Source of the DNA: an uncultured Oscillospiraceae bacterium | GTDB taxonomy: Bacteria; Bacillota; Clostridia; Oscillospirales; Ruminococcaceae | NCBI GenBank assembly: GCA_910578755.1 | Contig: CAJTSZ010000057.1 | Coordinates: 1-13,918, forward strand | Reading direction: 5' to 3' | DNA: 13,918 nucleotides | Shown here: piece by piece, positions 1-6,716 of the stretch | Layout: the number at the start of each line of letters is the position of its first letter | Position numbering within the stretch: the first letter of the stretch is position 1 | The notes under the pieces: model-generated | Database searches by the model: none | The model's input: only the letters and a program-made list of their open reading frames with translations | What the model was told of the DNA's origin: nothing | Translations under genes and position numbers: made by a program

Positions 1-49
1 CAAAAAGTGCTGCCGCCTTTTCCCATCATATAAAAAAGGGGGATTTTCT

Positions 50-119
50 ATGACGGAATATGAAGCCTATCAAAAATATATCCGCTGCCACCATTCGCCA
101 TGCGTCTAACGCCTCCCGT
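50..119 (+). pseudogene. Remnant of a mobile-element sigma-like (HTH) gene
   Basis: A ribosome-binding-like AAAGGGGG precedes ATG at 50. The frame reads MTEYEAYQKYIRCHH and stops at 107-109. Shifting frame at the ATT codon (93-95) gives IRHASNASR up to 119. From memory, a family of sigma-70-like proteins carried by Clostridial conjugative transposons begins MTEYExYQxYIxxHHxAFCKxVIRHAxIDAAR, so the two pieces fit one ancestral N-terminus with an internal deletion of about eight residues. Nothing after 119 resembles the rest of such a protein. I infer a decayed fragment left by an integrative element. A chance 19-codon ORF remains possible. Confidence 0.4.
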
Positions 120-227
120 ATACTGGTATTCCCCGCACTCCATAAAGGACAAGATAGCAAAAAATATAATCCTATGCTAAAATAACATATAAAAAATGTG
201 GCAAATAAAAATAAATTATATTTTTTC

Positions 228-256
228 TGTCACAAAGGCACAGGGGCATTGTCTAA
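228..256 (+). promoter_or_regulatory. Candidate ECF-sigma promoter, probably autoregulatory
   Basis: TGTCACA at 228-234 is followed after 16 nt by GTCTAA at 251-256, about 22 nt before the sigma-factor start codon. The arrangement resembles the promoter reported for the ECF41 group (TGTCACA at -35 and CGTC at -10). No convincing TTGACA/TATAAT pair lies in this gap. A start site near 260 would give a leader of only about 18 nt, which still contains the AGGAGG at 263-268. Autoregulation is inferred from position. Confidence 0.45.
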
Positions 257-277
257 TAAAACAGGAGGTAAAAATAT

Positions 278-1129
278 ATGAATAAAAAAATGAATGAAGA
301 ATTACAGGCTTTGGTTGATAAAGCCATAGCAGGGGACAAAAACGCCCTTGAAACACTAATTGCCGGTGTGCAGGATATTGTATTCAATTTATCTTTGCGC
401 ATGCTTGGTACATTTGCAGACGCAGAGGACGCAACCCAGGATATTATACTGAAAATGATTACACATCTTTCTTCTTTTCGGGGCGACAGTTCATTTACAA
501 CATGGGTATTCCATATTGCGGCAAATCATCTGAAAAATTACAAAAAGCATATGTTCGCCCGTTTCCCGTTGAGTTTTGAATATTATGGAAACGACATAGA
601 AAACGGAAAAATAAAGGATGTGCCGGATTTAACGCAAAATGTTGAAAAAGAACTACTGGCGGAAGAACTGAAAATGTCCTGCACCAATGTAATGCTTCAA
701 TGCCTTGATGAAGAAAGCAGATGTATTTTTATATTGGGTACCATGTTTAAAATTGACAGCCGGATTGCGGGGGATATTTTAAACATAACCCCGGAAGCAT
801 ACCGGCAGCGGCTTTCCCGCATACGCAAAAAAATGGCTGACTTTTTAGAGGAATATTGCGGAGAATATGGCAGAGGCAAATGTAAATGCAAAGAAAGAGT
901 GAACTATGCCATACAAAGCCACAGAATAAACCCGCTACAGTTGGATTATATGGCTGCTGCTGAAATCCCCGTTCAGACCATGATAGATGTGAAAAATGCC
1001 ATGGAGGATATTGACGATTTATCCCAGGATTTTTCATTCTGCAAGCCCTATCAGTCCCCCCAACGCACAAGGCAGCTGATACAGGAATTTTTAGATTCCA
1101 CGCAGTTTTCCATTATCCAAAAATCATAA
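278..1129 (+). CDS. RNA polymerase sigma factor, sigma-70 family (ECF-like) with Cys-bearing C-terminal extension
   Basis: This is a 283-residue sigma-70 family factor that would direct RNA polymerase to a small set of promoters. Residues 21-90 form region 2, with the DAEDATQDIILKMI core-binding helix and the FRGDSSFTTWVFHIAANHLKNY -10 segment. Residues 135-190 form region 4, with a helix-turn-helix ending in AYRQRLSRIRKKM. There is no sigma-1 or sigma-3 region, as in ECF factors, but the protein is about 90 residues longer than a minimal ECF. The extension starts with C194-x7-C202-x-C204, a possible metal or redox site. GGAGG at 264-268 lies 9 nt before the ATG. No anti-sigma gene is adjacent, so the extension may regulate activity, as the unrelated SnoaL-like tails of ECF41 do. 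The next gene is co-oriented 15 nt away. Targets are unknown. Confidence 0.9.
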   Translation: MNKKMNEELQALVDKAIAGDKNALETLIAGVQDIVFNLSLRMLGTFADAEDATQDIILKMITHLSSFRGDSSFTTWVFHIAANHLKNYKKHMFARFPLSFEYYGNDIENGKIKDVPDLTQNVEKELLAEELKMSCTNVMLQCLDEESRCIFILGTMFKIDSRIAGDILNITPEAYRQRLSRIRKKMADFLEEYCGEYGRGKCKCKERVNYAIQSHRINPLQLDYMAAAEIPVQTMIDVKNAMEDIDDLSQDFSFCKPYQSPQRTRQLIQEFLDSTQFSIIQKS

Positions 1130-1144
1130 AGGAGATGAACGGTT

Positions 1145-1828
1145 ATGAATACACAAATTATTATAGACTACTTAACAGCATTAAGTAGGAATAACAACCG
1201 TGAATGGTACCATGCAAACAAGGATGATTATAAAAAAGCAAATGGGGAATTTGAAGAATTTTTGCAGGCATTGATACTTGAAATCGGTAAGTTTGACAGC
1301 AGCATCTTGCATAACGCCCCAAAAGACCTTACATTTAAGATGGTAAGGGATACCCGGTTCAGCCATGACAAATCACCATATAACCCTGCGTTCCGTGCCC
1401 ATATTTCCCAAAAAGGGAAACTGCCTGTCCCCGTTGGCTATTATCTTATGATAAAGCCAGGGAATCAATCCTTTTTGGGCGGCGGGCTGTTTGCCGATAT
1501 GTTTAAGGACGCAACAACAATGGTACGGGATTACATTGCCCGCAATGGGAATGAATGGGAAGCCATAATTCACCAGCCGGATTTTGAAAAATATTTTACT
1601 GTACAGGGAGCAGCCCTAAAGAATATTCCTGCGGGATATGAGAAAGAACACCCTCAGGCAGACTACCTAAAATTTAAAAGCTGGTATTTGGAATACCCGT
1701 TAAAAGATGAAGAAGTAAGGGATGCCGAAACATTTCTTGTAAAGGCAGCAGAACTTTTCCAAATTATGAAACCCTTTAACGACTATTTAAACAAGGCCCT
1801 TGTGGACTTCCGAATGCCTGTAAGGTAA
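1145..1828 (+). CDS. DUF2461 domain-containing protein (TIGR02453 family)
   Basis: A 227-residue soluble protein that spans a single DUF2461 domain from end to end. Recognisable landmarks are the N-terminal NNREWYHANKDDY stretch (about 17-29), the central RDTRFSHDKSPYNPAFRAHI signature (about 69-88), the GYYLMIKPG and FLGGGLF strands (about 98-117), and the LKFKSWYLEYPL segment near 176-187. No signal peptide or membrane segment is visible. The family is widespread in bacteria and has no established biochemical role. AGGAGATG (1129-1136) sits about 9 nt before the ATG. The gap to the sigma-factor gene is 15 nt, so the two are probably cotranscribed and may be functionally linked; that link is inference. 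A terminator follows at 1929-1969. Confidence 0.88.
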   Translation: MNTQIIIDYLTALSRNNNREWYHANKDDYKKANGEFEEFLQALILEIGKFDSSILHNAPKDLTFKMVRDTRFSHDKSPYNPAFRAHISQKGKLPVPVGYYLMIKPGNQSFLGGGLFADMFKDATTMVRDYIARNGNEWEAIIHQPDFEKYFTVQGAALKNIPAGYEKEHPQADYLKFKSWYLEYPLKDEEVRDAETFLVKAAELFQIMKPFNDYLNKALVDFRMPVR

Positions 1829-1928
1829 AAATGCTGAAAAGTCCACCACTTCCCCGCCGGCGTCCTAGTATTGGAAGCCATACAGCTGCTATACTTTGGG
1901 CTGCACCAATGTTAAAGCCGTTTTATGC

Positions 1929-1969
1929 AAAACAGCCTGGCAATCCATAAAGGATTTCCAGGCTGTTTT
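1929..1969. terminator. Bidirectional intrinsic terminator between convergent genes
   Basis: AACAGCCTGG (1931-1940) pairs perfectly with CCAGGCTGTT (1958-1967). An inner AATCC/GGATT stem closes on the loop ATAAA, with one mismatch between the stems; flanking AA/TT extends the outer stem. TTTT follows on the plus side, and a T-rich stretch follows on the minus side. It can end both the sigma/DUF2461 operon and the minus-strand gene at 2015-2602. The stretch 1829-1928 before it holds nothing else I recognise. Confidence 0.82.
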
Positions 1970-2014
1970 CGTATGCCAATCGTTTAGAACGGCGCCCTGC
2001 CCTTTTTATTTGGT

Positions 2015-2602
2015 TTATTCTTCGTCAGGGTCATACTTTGTAATATGTTCGCTGAACACACCTTTAATGGCATTGGTGGAAACAGTGGAAACCTCCCGGA
2101 TTTCCCCTTGGCGTTCCTCCGTAACACGGGCGTCTTTATTGGAAATATCCAGTTCTTTTACAATACCATAAACGCTTACTTTGCTGGCGTTGTTTACCCG
2201 CATATCGGAAACAGAGCAATCCTTGCCAATCACTACCTTTACATCCTTGGATAAAGTGGAGGAAATGGTGAGCTTCATAATTTTCCCGTCAATAAAAATT
2301 TCGTCCATTTCCCCCAGGTTTATTTTACACTGCTTCCCGTTGTCATCCCAAAAGCGCACAGCCACAGTGCCCTTTTCCTTGCCCTTGGCAACCGTAAAAT
2401 CGGAGGAGGACATTTCGTAGGTTTTTACCGCTTTTCCATCCTGCAAAATATTCATTTTAGCGCGGGTAACGTCAACGGTGTAGGGGGCTGCCACAGCGTC
2501 CGGCGCGGCGGCAGCTTTATCTGCCGCCATGGCAGCAACACCGCCGTGGCACACCATAACCACAGCCAGCAGGGCAACAATCCATTTTTTCATGTTTTTC
2601 AT
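2015..2602 (-). CDS. Small secreted protein of unknown function, possible beta-rich repeat fold
   Basis: A 195-residue protein with a clear Sec signal peptide: Lys residues at 2, 5 and 6, a hydrophobic core at about 8-19, and an A-M-A cleavage site near residue 26. An Ala/Pro-rich linker (about 27-40) leads to a mature domain. Residues 100-160 show short alternating hydrophobic/polar strands (EIFIDGKIMKLTIS, VKVVIGKDCSVSDMRV, KVSVYGIVKELDIS), which suggest a beta-helix or stacked beta repeats; this is inference. Mature Cys residues are at 92 and 129. The C-terminus is acidic (KYDPDEE). There is no sortase motif, lipobox or membrane anchor, so it is probably released or loosely wall-associated. 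GGAGG at 2612-2616 is 9 nt before the ATG at 2602; a second ATG at 2593 has worse spacing. I do not recognise a named family. Confidence 0.8.
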   Translation of the reverse strand: MKNMKKWIVALLAVVMVCHGGVAAMAADKAAAAPDAVAAPYTVDVTRAKMNILQDGKAVKTYEMSSSDFTVAKGKEKGTVAVRFWDDNGKQCKINLGEMDEIFIDGKIMKLTISSTLSKDVKVVIGKDCSVSDMRVNNASKVSVYGIVKELDISNKDARVTEERQGEIREVSTVSTNAIKGVFSEHITKYDPDEE

Positions 2603-2621
2603 CGTTTCTTTCCTCCATTCT

Positions 2622-2693
2622 GCCGCAGCTTTGCGGCTCTTTCAGGGGTGGGGTGCTGTATCAATCCCCTATACGGCTCCAGCAGGCGCCTGC
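2622..2693 (-). promoter_or_regulatory. Structured 5' leader of the secreted-protein gene
   Basis: The roughly 105-nt leader between the promoter and the start codon contains several inverted repeats. GCCGCA/TGCGGC with a four-base loop lies at 2622-2637, only 5 nt upstream of the ribosome binding site. AGGGG (2644-2648) could pair with CCCCT (2666-2670). A perfect 12-bp palindrome, GCAGGCGCCTGC, lies at 2682-2693. They may modulate translation or bind a protein. No known riboswitch class is recognised. Confidence 0.35.
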
Positions 2694-2714
2694 CTTAAAC
2701 CCTTCATTATATTT

Positions 2715-2743
2715 ATCTTAGGGCATTGGGGCTGCAAAGTCAA
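2715..2743 (-). promoter_or_regulatory. Sigma-A type promoter for the secreted-protein gene
   Basis: On the minus strand, TTGACT (2738-2743) is separated by exactly 17 nt from TAAGAT (2715-2720), with an A/T-rich start region after it. It lies about 113 nt upstream of the gene at 2015-2602. The remaining stretch 2744-2842 towards the dnaJ terminator shows no gene or other clear signal. Confidence 0.75.
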
Positions 2744-2844
2744 CACGATATTTAGGATATTTGTAAAATTTTTATGACTGCCCTGCGCTGCCTTAAATCA
2801 ACAAACTAAAAACTTACAAAGGGGCCAAGTACCTTGCACCCCAG

Positions 2845-2900
2845 GCAAAAAACAACAGCAGCTCCTTTCAAGCCGCCGCGGGCTGAGAGGAACTGCTGTT
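2845..2900 (-). terminator. Intrinsic terminator of the hrcA-grpE-dnaK-dnaJ operon
   Basis: AACAGCAG (2854-2861) pairs with CTGCTGTT (2893-2900), continued inward by TCCT/AGGA after one mismatch and by AGCC/GGCT near a GC-rich loop. Read on the minus strand, the stem is followed by GTTTTTT, a T-run suited to Rho-independent termination. It lies about 32 nt after the dnaJ stop codon. Confidence 0.82.
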
Positions 2901-2932
2901 TTACTGTTTTTCCCCAACAGGGCGGGGCAGAA

Positions 2933-4090
2933 TTAGTCCTTCATAAAATCTTTAAGCTTATCAAAAAAGCCTTTGCGCTTACGGTAGTTCTTTTCCCCAA
3001 GCTGCTGGTCAAAATCCTTTAAGGCGTCCTTTTGTTTATTATTCAGGTTGGTTGGAACCTCCAAAACAACCCGCACATACTGGTCGCCCCGGCTTTTACC
3101 ATTAATGTAAGGAATACCTTTGTTGCGCAGGCGGAACACGGTTCCCGGCTGGGTACCCTCAGGGATATTGTAGGTTACTTTGCCGTCAATGGTAGGCACG
3201 GTTACTTCGGCGCCCAGAACAGCCTGGGGGAAGGTGACGGGAATTTCGCACCAAACGTCAAAGCCATCCCGTTCAAACAGAGGGTCGGGACGCACGGTAA
3301 CAGTAACGTTAACGTCACCGCTTGGGCCGCCGTTGAGGCCGTTATCACCCTGGCCACGGAGTACAAAGGTTTGGCCATCGTCAATACCGGCAGGCACATT
3401 AACCTCCAGCTTTATATTTTTGCGTACCCGTCCCTGGCCGCCGCACTTGGTACAAGGGGTTTTTACCAGCTTGCCGGTACCGTTACATTTAGAACAAGCC
3501 CGGGAGGTTTGTACCACGCCAAAGGGCGTGCGCTGCTGCACAGGAATTTGCCCCGAACCGTGACATTCCGGGCAAACCTCTGGCTGTGTGCCCGGCGCAG
3601 CGCCGGTGCCGCCGCACTCCTCACATTTTACCTGGCGGTTTAAGCTGATTTCCTTTTTACAGCCCTTTGCCGCCTCCAAAAAGGTAAGGGTGAGGGGAAT
3701 GTTAATGTTATTGCCGCGGATTGGCCCGTTGGGGTTGCGGGTGCGGGTAGAACCGCCAAAGCCCCCAAAGCCGCCGCCAAAAAAGGTATCGAAAATATCG
3801 CCAAAATCGCCAAAGTCAAAGCCGCTGGCGTAGGAACCGCCTCCAGAGCCATAGTTCGGGTCCACCCCGGCGTGGCCAAACTGGTCGTACCGGGCTCTTT
3901 TTTGTGAATCGGAAAGGATGGCATAAGCCTCGTTTGCTTCTTTAAATTTCGCTTCTGCTTCTTTATCCCCTGGGTTTAAGTCTGGGTGATACTTTTTTGC
4001 CACCTTGCGGTAGGCTTTTTTCAGCTCGTCATCGCTGCACCCCTTTTGTACCCCCAGCACCTCGTAATAATCTCGTTTTTGTTCTGGCAA
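2933..4090 (-). CDS. dnaJ: Chaperone protein DnaJ (Hsp40)
   Basis: Type I Hsp40 co-chaperone: it binds unfolded substrates, delivers them to DnaK and stimulates DnaK ATPase in the cytoplasm. Domains in order: J-domain (about 6-70) with HPD at 35-37; Gly/Phe-rich linker (about 78-115); zinc-binding region with four CxxCxGxG repeats at about 156, 173, 199 and 213; C-terminal substrate-binding and dimerisation region to 385. All key motifs are intact and the length is normal. I chose a TTG start at 4090 (MPEQKRDYYEVLG) because AAAGGGTGAT lies about 8 nt before it. A GTG at 4099 would add three residues but abuts the ribosome binding site. It is the last gene of the heat-shock operon, 114 nt after dnaK. 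Confidence 0.97.
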   Translation of the reverse strand: MPEQKRDYYEVLGVQKGCSDDELKKAYRKVAKKYHPDLNPGDKEAEAKFKEANEAYAILSDSQKRARYDQFGHAGVDPNYGSGGGSYASGFDFGDFGDIFDTFFGGGFGGFGGSTRTRNPNGPIRGNNINIPLTLTFLEAAKGCKKEISLNRQVKCEECGGTGAAPGTQPEVCPECHGSGQIPVQQRTPFGVVQTSRACSKCNGTGKLVKTPCTKCGGQGRVRKNIKLEVNVPAGIDDGQTFVLRGQGDNGLNGGPSGDVNVTVTVRPDPLFERDGFDVWCEIPVTFPQAVLGAEVTVPTIDGKVTYNIPEGTQPGTVFRLRNKGIPYINGKSRGDQYVRVVLEVPTNLNNKQKDALKDFDQQLGEKNYRKRKGFFDKLKDFMKD

Positions 4091-4156
4091 AAATATCACC
4101 CTTTATCTATGTAGTATTGGTTGTGAATACAGGTTCTTATTCCTTAACAGGGTATA

Positions 4157-4181
4157 AGGCTTTAGGTAAAACCCAAAGCCT
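4157..4181 (-). other. Hairpin in the dnaK-dnaJ intergenic gap
   Basis: AGGCTTT (4157-4163) pairs with AAAGCCT (4175-4181), with a small inner GG/CC stem around an A-rich loop. No T-run follows on the minus strand, so it is not a classical terminator. It may be a processing or mRNA-stability element that lowers dnaJ output relative to dnaK; that role is inferred. Confidence 0.45.
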
Positions 4182-4204
4182 CATATTCCCATAAATTGTG
4201 GTTA

Positions 4205-6046
4205 CTATTTGTTTTCGTCTACTTCTTTAAAGTCTGCGTCAACATAATCCGTATTGGCGCTGGCGTCGCCTGTAGATTGGGCGCCGCCGTCCTGCGGCTG
4301 CTGCGGAGCCGCGTTTTGGTACAGTTTTGCGGAAACATCGTAGAATTTTTGTTTCAGCTCTTCGGATTTTGCTTTAATTTCCTCCAAGCTTGCGCTTTGG
4401 TTTTTCATGGTTTCTTTTAAAGCGTCAATTTTGCTTTGAAGCTCTGCTTTATCGGCAGCATCCAGCTTATCGCCAACCTCGCCCAGGGTTTTTTCGGACT
4501 GGAATACCATTTGGTCCGCTTCGTTGCGGGTGTCCACTTCTTCACGGGCCTTTTTATCCTGGTCGGCAAACTGCTCTGCTTCCCTTACCGCTTTTTCTAT
4601 ATCTTCTTTGGACATGGATGTGGAGGAAGTAATGGTAATGTTCTGCTCTTTGCCTGTGCCAAGGTCCTTGGCAGAAACGTGTACAATGCCGTTGGCGTCA
4701 ATATCAAAGGTTACCTCAATTTGCGGAACGCCTCTTGGGGCGGCAGGAATACCATCCAAGCGGAAGTTGCCCAAGGTCTTATTATCGCGGGCCATTTCAC
4801 GTTCGCCTTGCAGGACATGGATTTCTACGCTGGTTTGGCCATCGGCGGCAGTGGAGAAAATTTGGGATTTCTTTGTAGGGATAGTTGTATTTCTTTCAAT
4901 AATTTTTGTTGCAACGCCGCCCAATGTTTCCAAACCTAAGGAAAGAGGGGTAACGTCCAGCAGCAGCAAGCCTTTTACCTCGCCGCCCAGCACGCCGCCT
5001 TGGATAGCTGCGCCGCAGGCAACACATTCGTCTGGGTTAATGCCTTTGAAGGGGTCCTTGCCGGTAATTCTTTTTACGGCTTCCTGAACAGCTGGAATAC
5101 GGGTGGAACCGCCTACCAGCAAAATTTTATCCACTTCGCTGGCACTGAGGCCTGCGTCGGAAAGGGCCTGGTTTACCGGGCCCATGGTAGCTTCTACTAG
5201 GTCTGCGGTAAGTTCGTTAAATTTAGCGCGGGAAACGTTGATGTCCAAATGTTTGGGGCCGGTAGCATCTGCGGTAATAAAGGGCAGGTTTACATTGGCC
5301 TGGGTCATGCCGGAAAGTTCAATTTTGGCTTTTTCGGCAGCTTCTTTCAAACGCTGCATTGCCATTTTATCATTAGAAAGGTCAATGCCGTTTTCCTTTT
5401 TAAATTCGCTTACAAAGTATTCAATTAACCTTTGGTCAAAATCGTCGCCGCCAAGGCGGTTGTTGCCTGCGGTGGCCAAAACTTCCTGAACGCCATCACC
5501 CATTTCAATAATAGAAACGTCAAAGGTACCGCCGCCAAGGTCGTACACCATAACCTTTTGGTCGTTTTCTTTATCCACGCCGTAAGCAAGGGCTGCGGCG
5601 GTAGGTTCGTTAATAATACGTTTTACATCCAAACCGGCAATTTTACCGGCATCCTTTGTGGCCTGCCTTTGGGCGTCGGTAAAGTAAGCCGGCACGGTAA
5701 TAACGGCTTCGGTTACAGTTTCGCCCAGGTAAGCTTCTGCATCTGCCTTCAGCTTCTGCAAAATCATTGCAGAAACTTCCTGCGGGGTATAGGATTTATC
5801 GTCAATAGAAACCTTGTAGCTGGAACCCATTTCACGTTTAATGGAAATTACGGTTTTGTCGGGGTTGGTAATTGCCTGGCGTTTTGCCACCTGGCCCACC
5901 ATACGCTCCCCGGTTTTGGAGAATGCAACAACAGAAGGGGTGGTTCTTGCGCCCTCTGGGTTGGCAATTACCACTGCTTCGCCGCCTTCCATAACGGCCA
6001 CGCAGGAGTTTGTTGTACCTAAGTCAATACCAATAATTTTACTCAT
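4205..6046 (-). CDS. dnaK: Chaperone protein DnaK (Hsp70)
   Basis: ATP-driven Hsp70 chaperone acting with DnaJ and GrpE in the cytoplasm; 613 residues, full length. The nucleotide-binding domain carries IGIDLGTTNS (5-14), YDLGGGTFDVSI (168-179) and LVGGSTRIPAV (310-320). The interdomain linker LLLDVTPLSLGLET follows (about 361-374), then the substrate-binding beta domain (to about 480), the helical lid (about 480-575) and the typical tail DYVDADFKEVDENK. The segment after IKREMGSS (69-76) lacks the insertion seen in Gram-negative DnaK, which fits Bacillota. The start is the ATG at 6046, with GGAGGT (6054-6059) 7 nt upstream; an in-frame TTG at 6061 overlaps that site and is unlikely. It lies 53 nt after grpE. 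Confidence 0.99.
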   Translation of the reverse strand: MSKIIGIDLGTTNSCVAVMEGGEAVVIANPEGARTTPSVVAFSKTGERMVGQVAKRQAITNPDKTVISIKREMGSSYKVSIDDKSYTPQEVSAMILQKLKADAEAYLGETVTEAVITVPAYFTDAQRQATKDAGKIAGLDVKRIINEPTAAALAYGVDKENDQKVMVYDLGGGTFDVSIIEMGDGVQEVLATAGNNRLGGDDFDQRLIEYFVSEFKKENGIDLSNDKMAMQRLKEAAEKAKIELSGMTQANVNLPFITADATGPKHLDINVSRAKFNELTADLVEATMGPVNQALSDAGLSASEVDKILLVGGSTRIPAVQEAVKRITGKDPFKGINPDECVACGAAIQGGVLGGEVKGLLLLDVTPLSLGLETLGGVATKIIERNTTIPTKKSQIFSTAADGQTSVEIHVLQGEREMARDNKTLGNFRLDGIPAAPRGVPQIEVTFDIDANGIVHVSAKDLGTGKEQNITITSSTSMSKEDIEKAVREAEQFADQDKKAREEVDTRNEADQMVFQSEKTLGEVGDKLDAADKAELQSKIDALKETMKNQSASLEEIKAKSEELKQKFYDVSAKLYQNAAPQQPQDGGAQSTGDASANTDYVDADFKEVDENK

Positions 6047-6099
6047 AATAATTACCTCCAATATATTCCATGTGTTACTTTACATTTTAAAATATATGT

Positions 6100-6660
6100 T
6101 TAGTTTGCTACCTGCACCATAGCGTACCGTACAACTTTATCACCAATGCGGTAGCCCTTTTGCAGTACCTGGGTTACAATGTTCTCACCGTAATTTTCAT
6201 CCTCCACGTGCATTACAGCGTTGTGGAACTGAGGGTCAAAGGGTTCGCCTTCTTTTCCAATTTCCTCCACCTTTAAGTCCTCCATGGTTTTAAGGAAGGA
6301 TTGGAAAATCATCTCTATTCCCTTTTTAAAGGTTTCATCGGCGCAGGGGCTTGCCATAGCCCGTTCAAAATTATCAATAATTGGCAGGAATTTTTCCACA
6401 GCAGCCGCGGTGGCGCGGGGATATATTTCTTCTTTTTCCCGCTGGGAGCGCTTACGGAAGTTATCGTACTCTGCCAAAATGCGCATATACTTATCATTAA
6501 GCTGGCTGCATTGTTCCTGGAGCAGCTCCTCCGGCGTTTTTTCCTCCGCCGCTTCCTTGGCCTGGCTGGCTTCGCTGCCTTCTGTTTCCTTTTCTGTTGT
6601 TTCTGGGGTTTCCCCTGCTGTGGTCTCCTGGGCTAAGTCCTTTTCATCATTTTTTTGCAC
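6100..6660 (-). CDS. grpE: Nucleotide exchange factor GrpE
   Basis: Nucleotide exchange factor that releases ADP from DnaK; 186 residues. A low-complexity acidic N-terminus rich in Glu, Thr and Ala (about 1-47) is followed by the long dimerising helix (about 48-100, including YMRILAEYDNFRKRSQREKE and FLPIIDNFERA) and the C-terminal beta domain with FDPQFHNAVM (141-150) and the closing GYRIGDKVVRYAMVQVAN, all typical of GrpE. The start is a GTG at 6660: AAGGAGG lies 7 nt upstream, and the nearby ATG is out of frame. It is the second gene of the operon, 56 nt after hrcA, with an AT-rich imperfect inverted repeat in that gap (about 6689-6711). Confidence 0.97.
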   Translation of the reverse strand: MQKNDEKDLAQETTAGETPETTEKETEGSEASQAKEAAEEKTPEELLQEQCSQLNDKYMRILAEYDNFRKRSQREKEEIYPRATAAAVEKFLPIIDNFERAMASPCADETFKKGIEMIFQSFLKTMEDLKVEEIGKEGEPFDPQFHNAVMHVEDENYGENIVTQVLQKGYRIGDKVVRYAMVQVAN

Positions 6661-6716
6661 CAGTGACCCTCCTTTCCTAAGCTGTTATGGTAAATATATG
6701 GTATATTTTACAGGTT

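Noticed and set aside
1896..2420. Plus-strand ORFs opposite the secreted-protein gene
   Set aside because: They overlap a gene with a clear signal peptide, ribosome binding site and promoter, and one contains the terminator hairpin.
3032..3833. Plus-strand ORFs opposite dnaJ (203, 127 and 81 codons)
   Set aside because: They are shadows of the Gly- and Cys-rich repeats of dnaJ.
4390..6022. Several long plus-strand open frames (up to 196 residues) across dnaK
   Set aside because: They are antisense shadows of a highly conserved gene with strong codon bias; they lack credible ribosome binding sites and protein-like domains.
6047..6061. An earlier TTG start for DnaK adding five residues
   Set aside because: It overlaps the ribosome binding site used by the ATG at 6046, which gives the canonical N-terminus.
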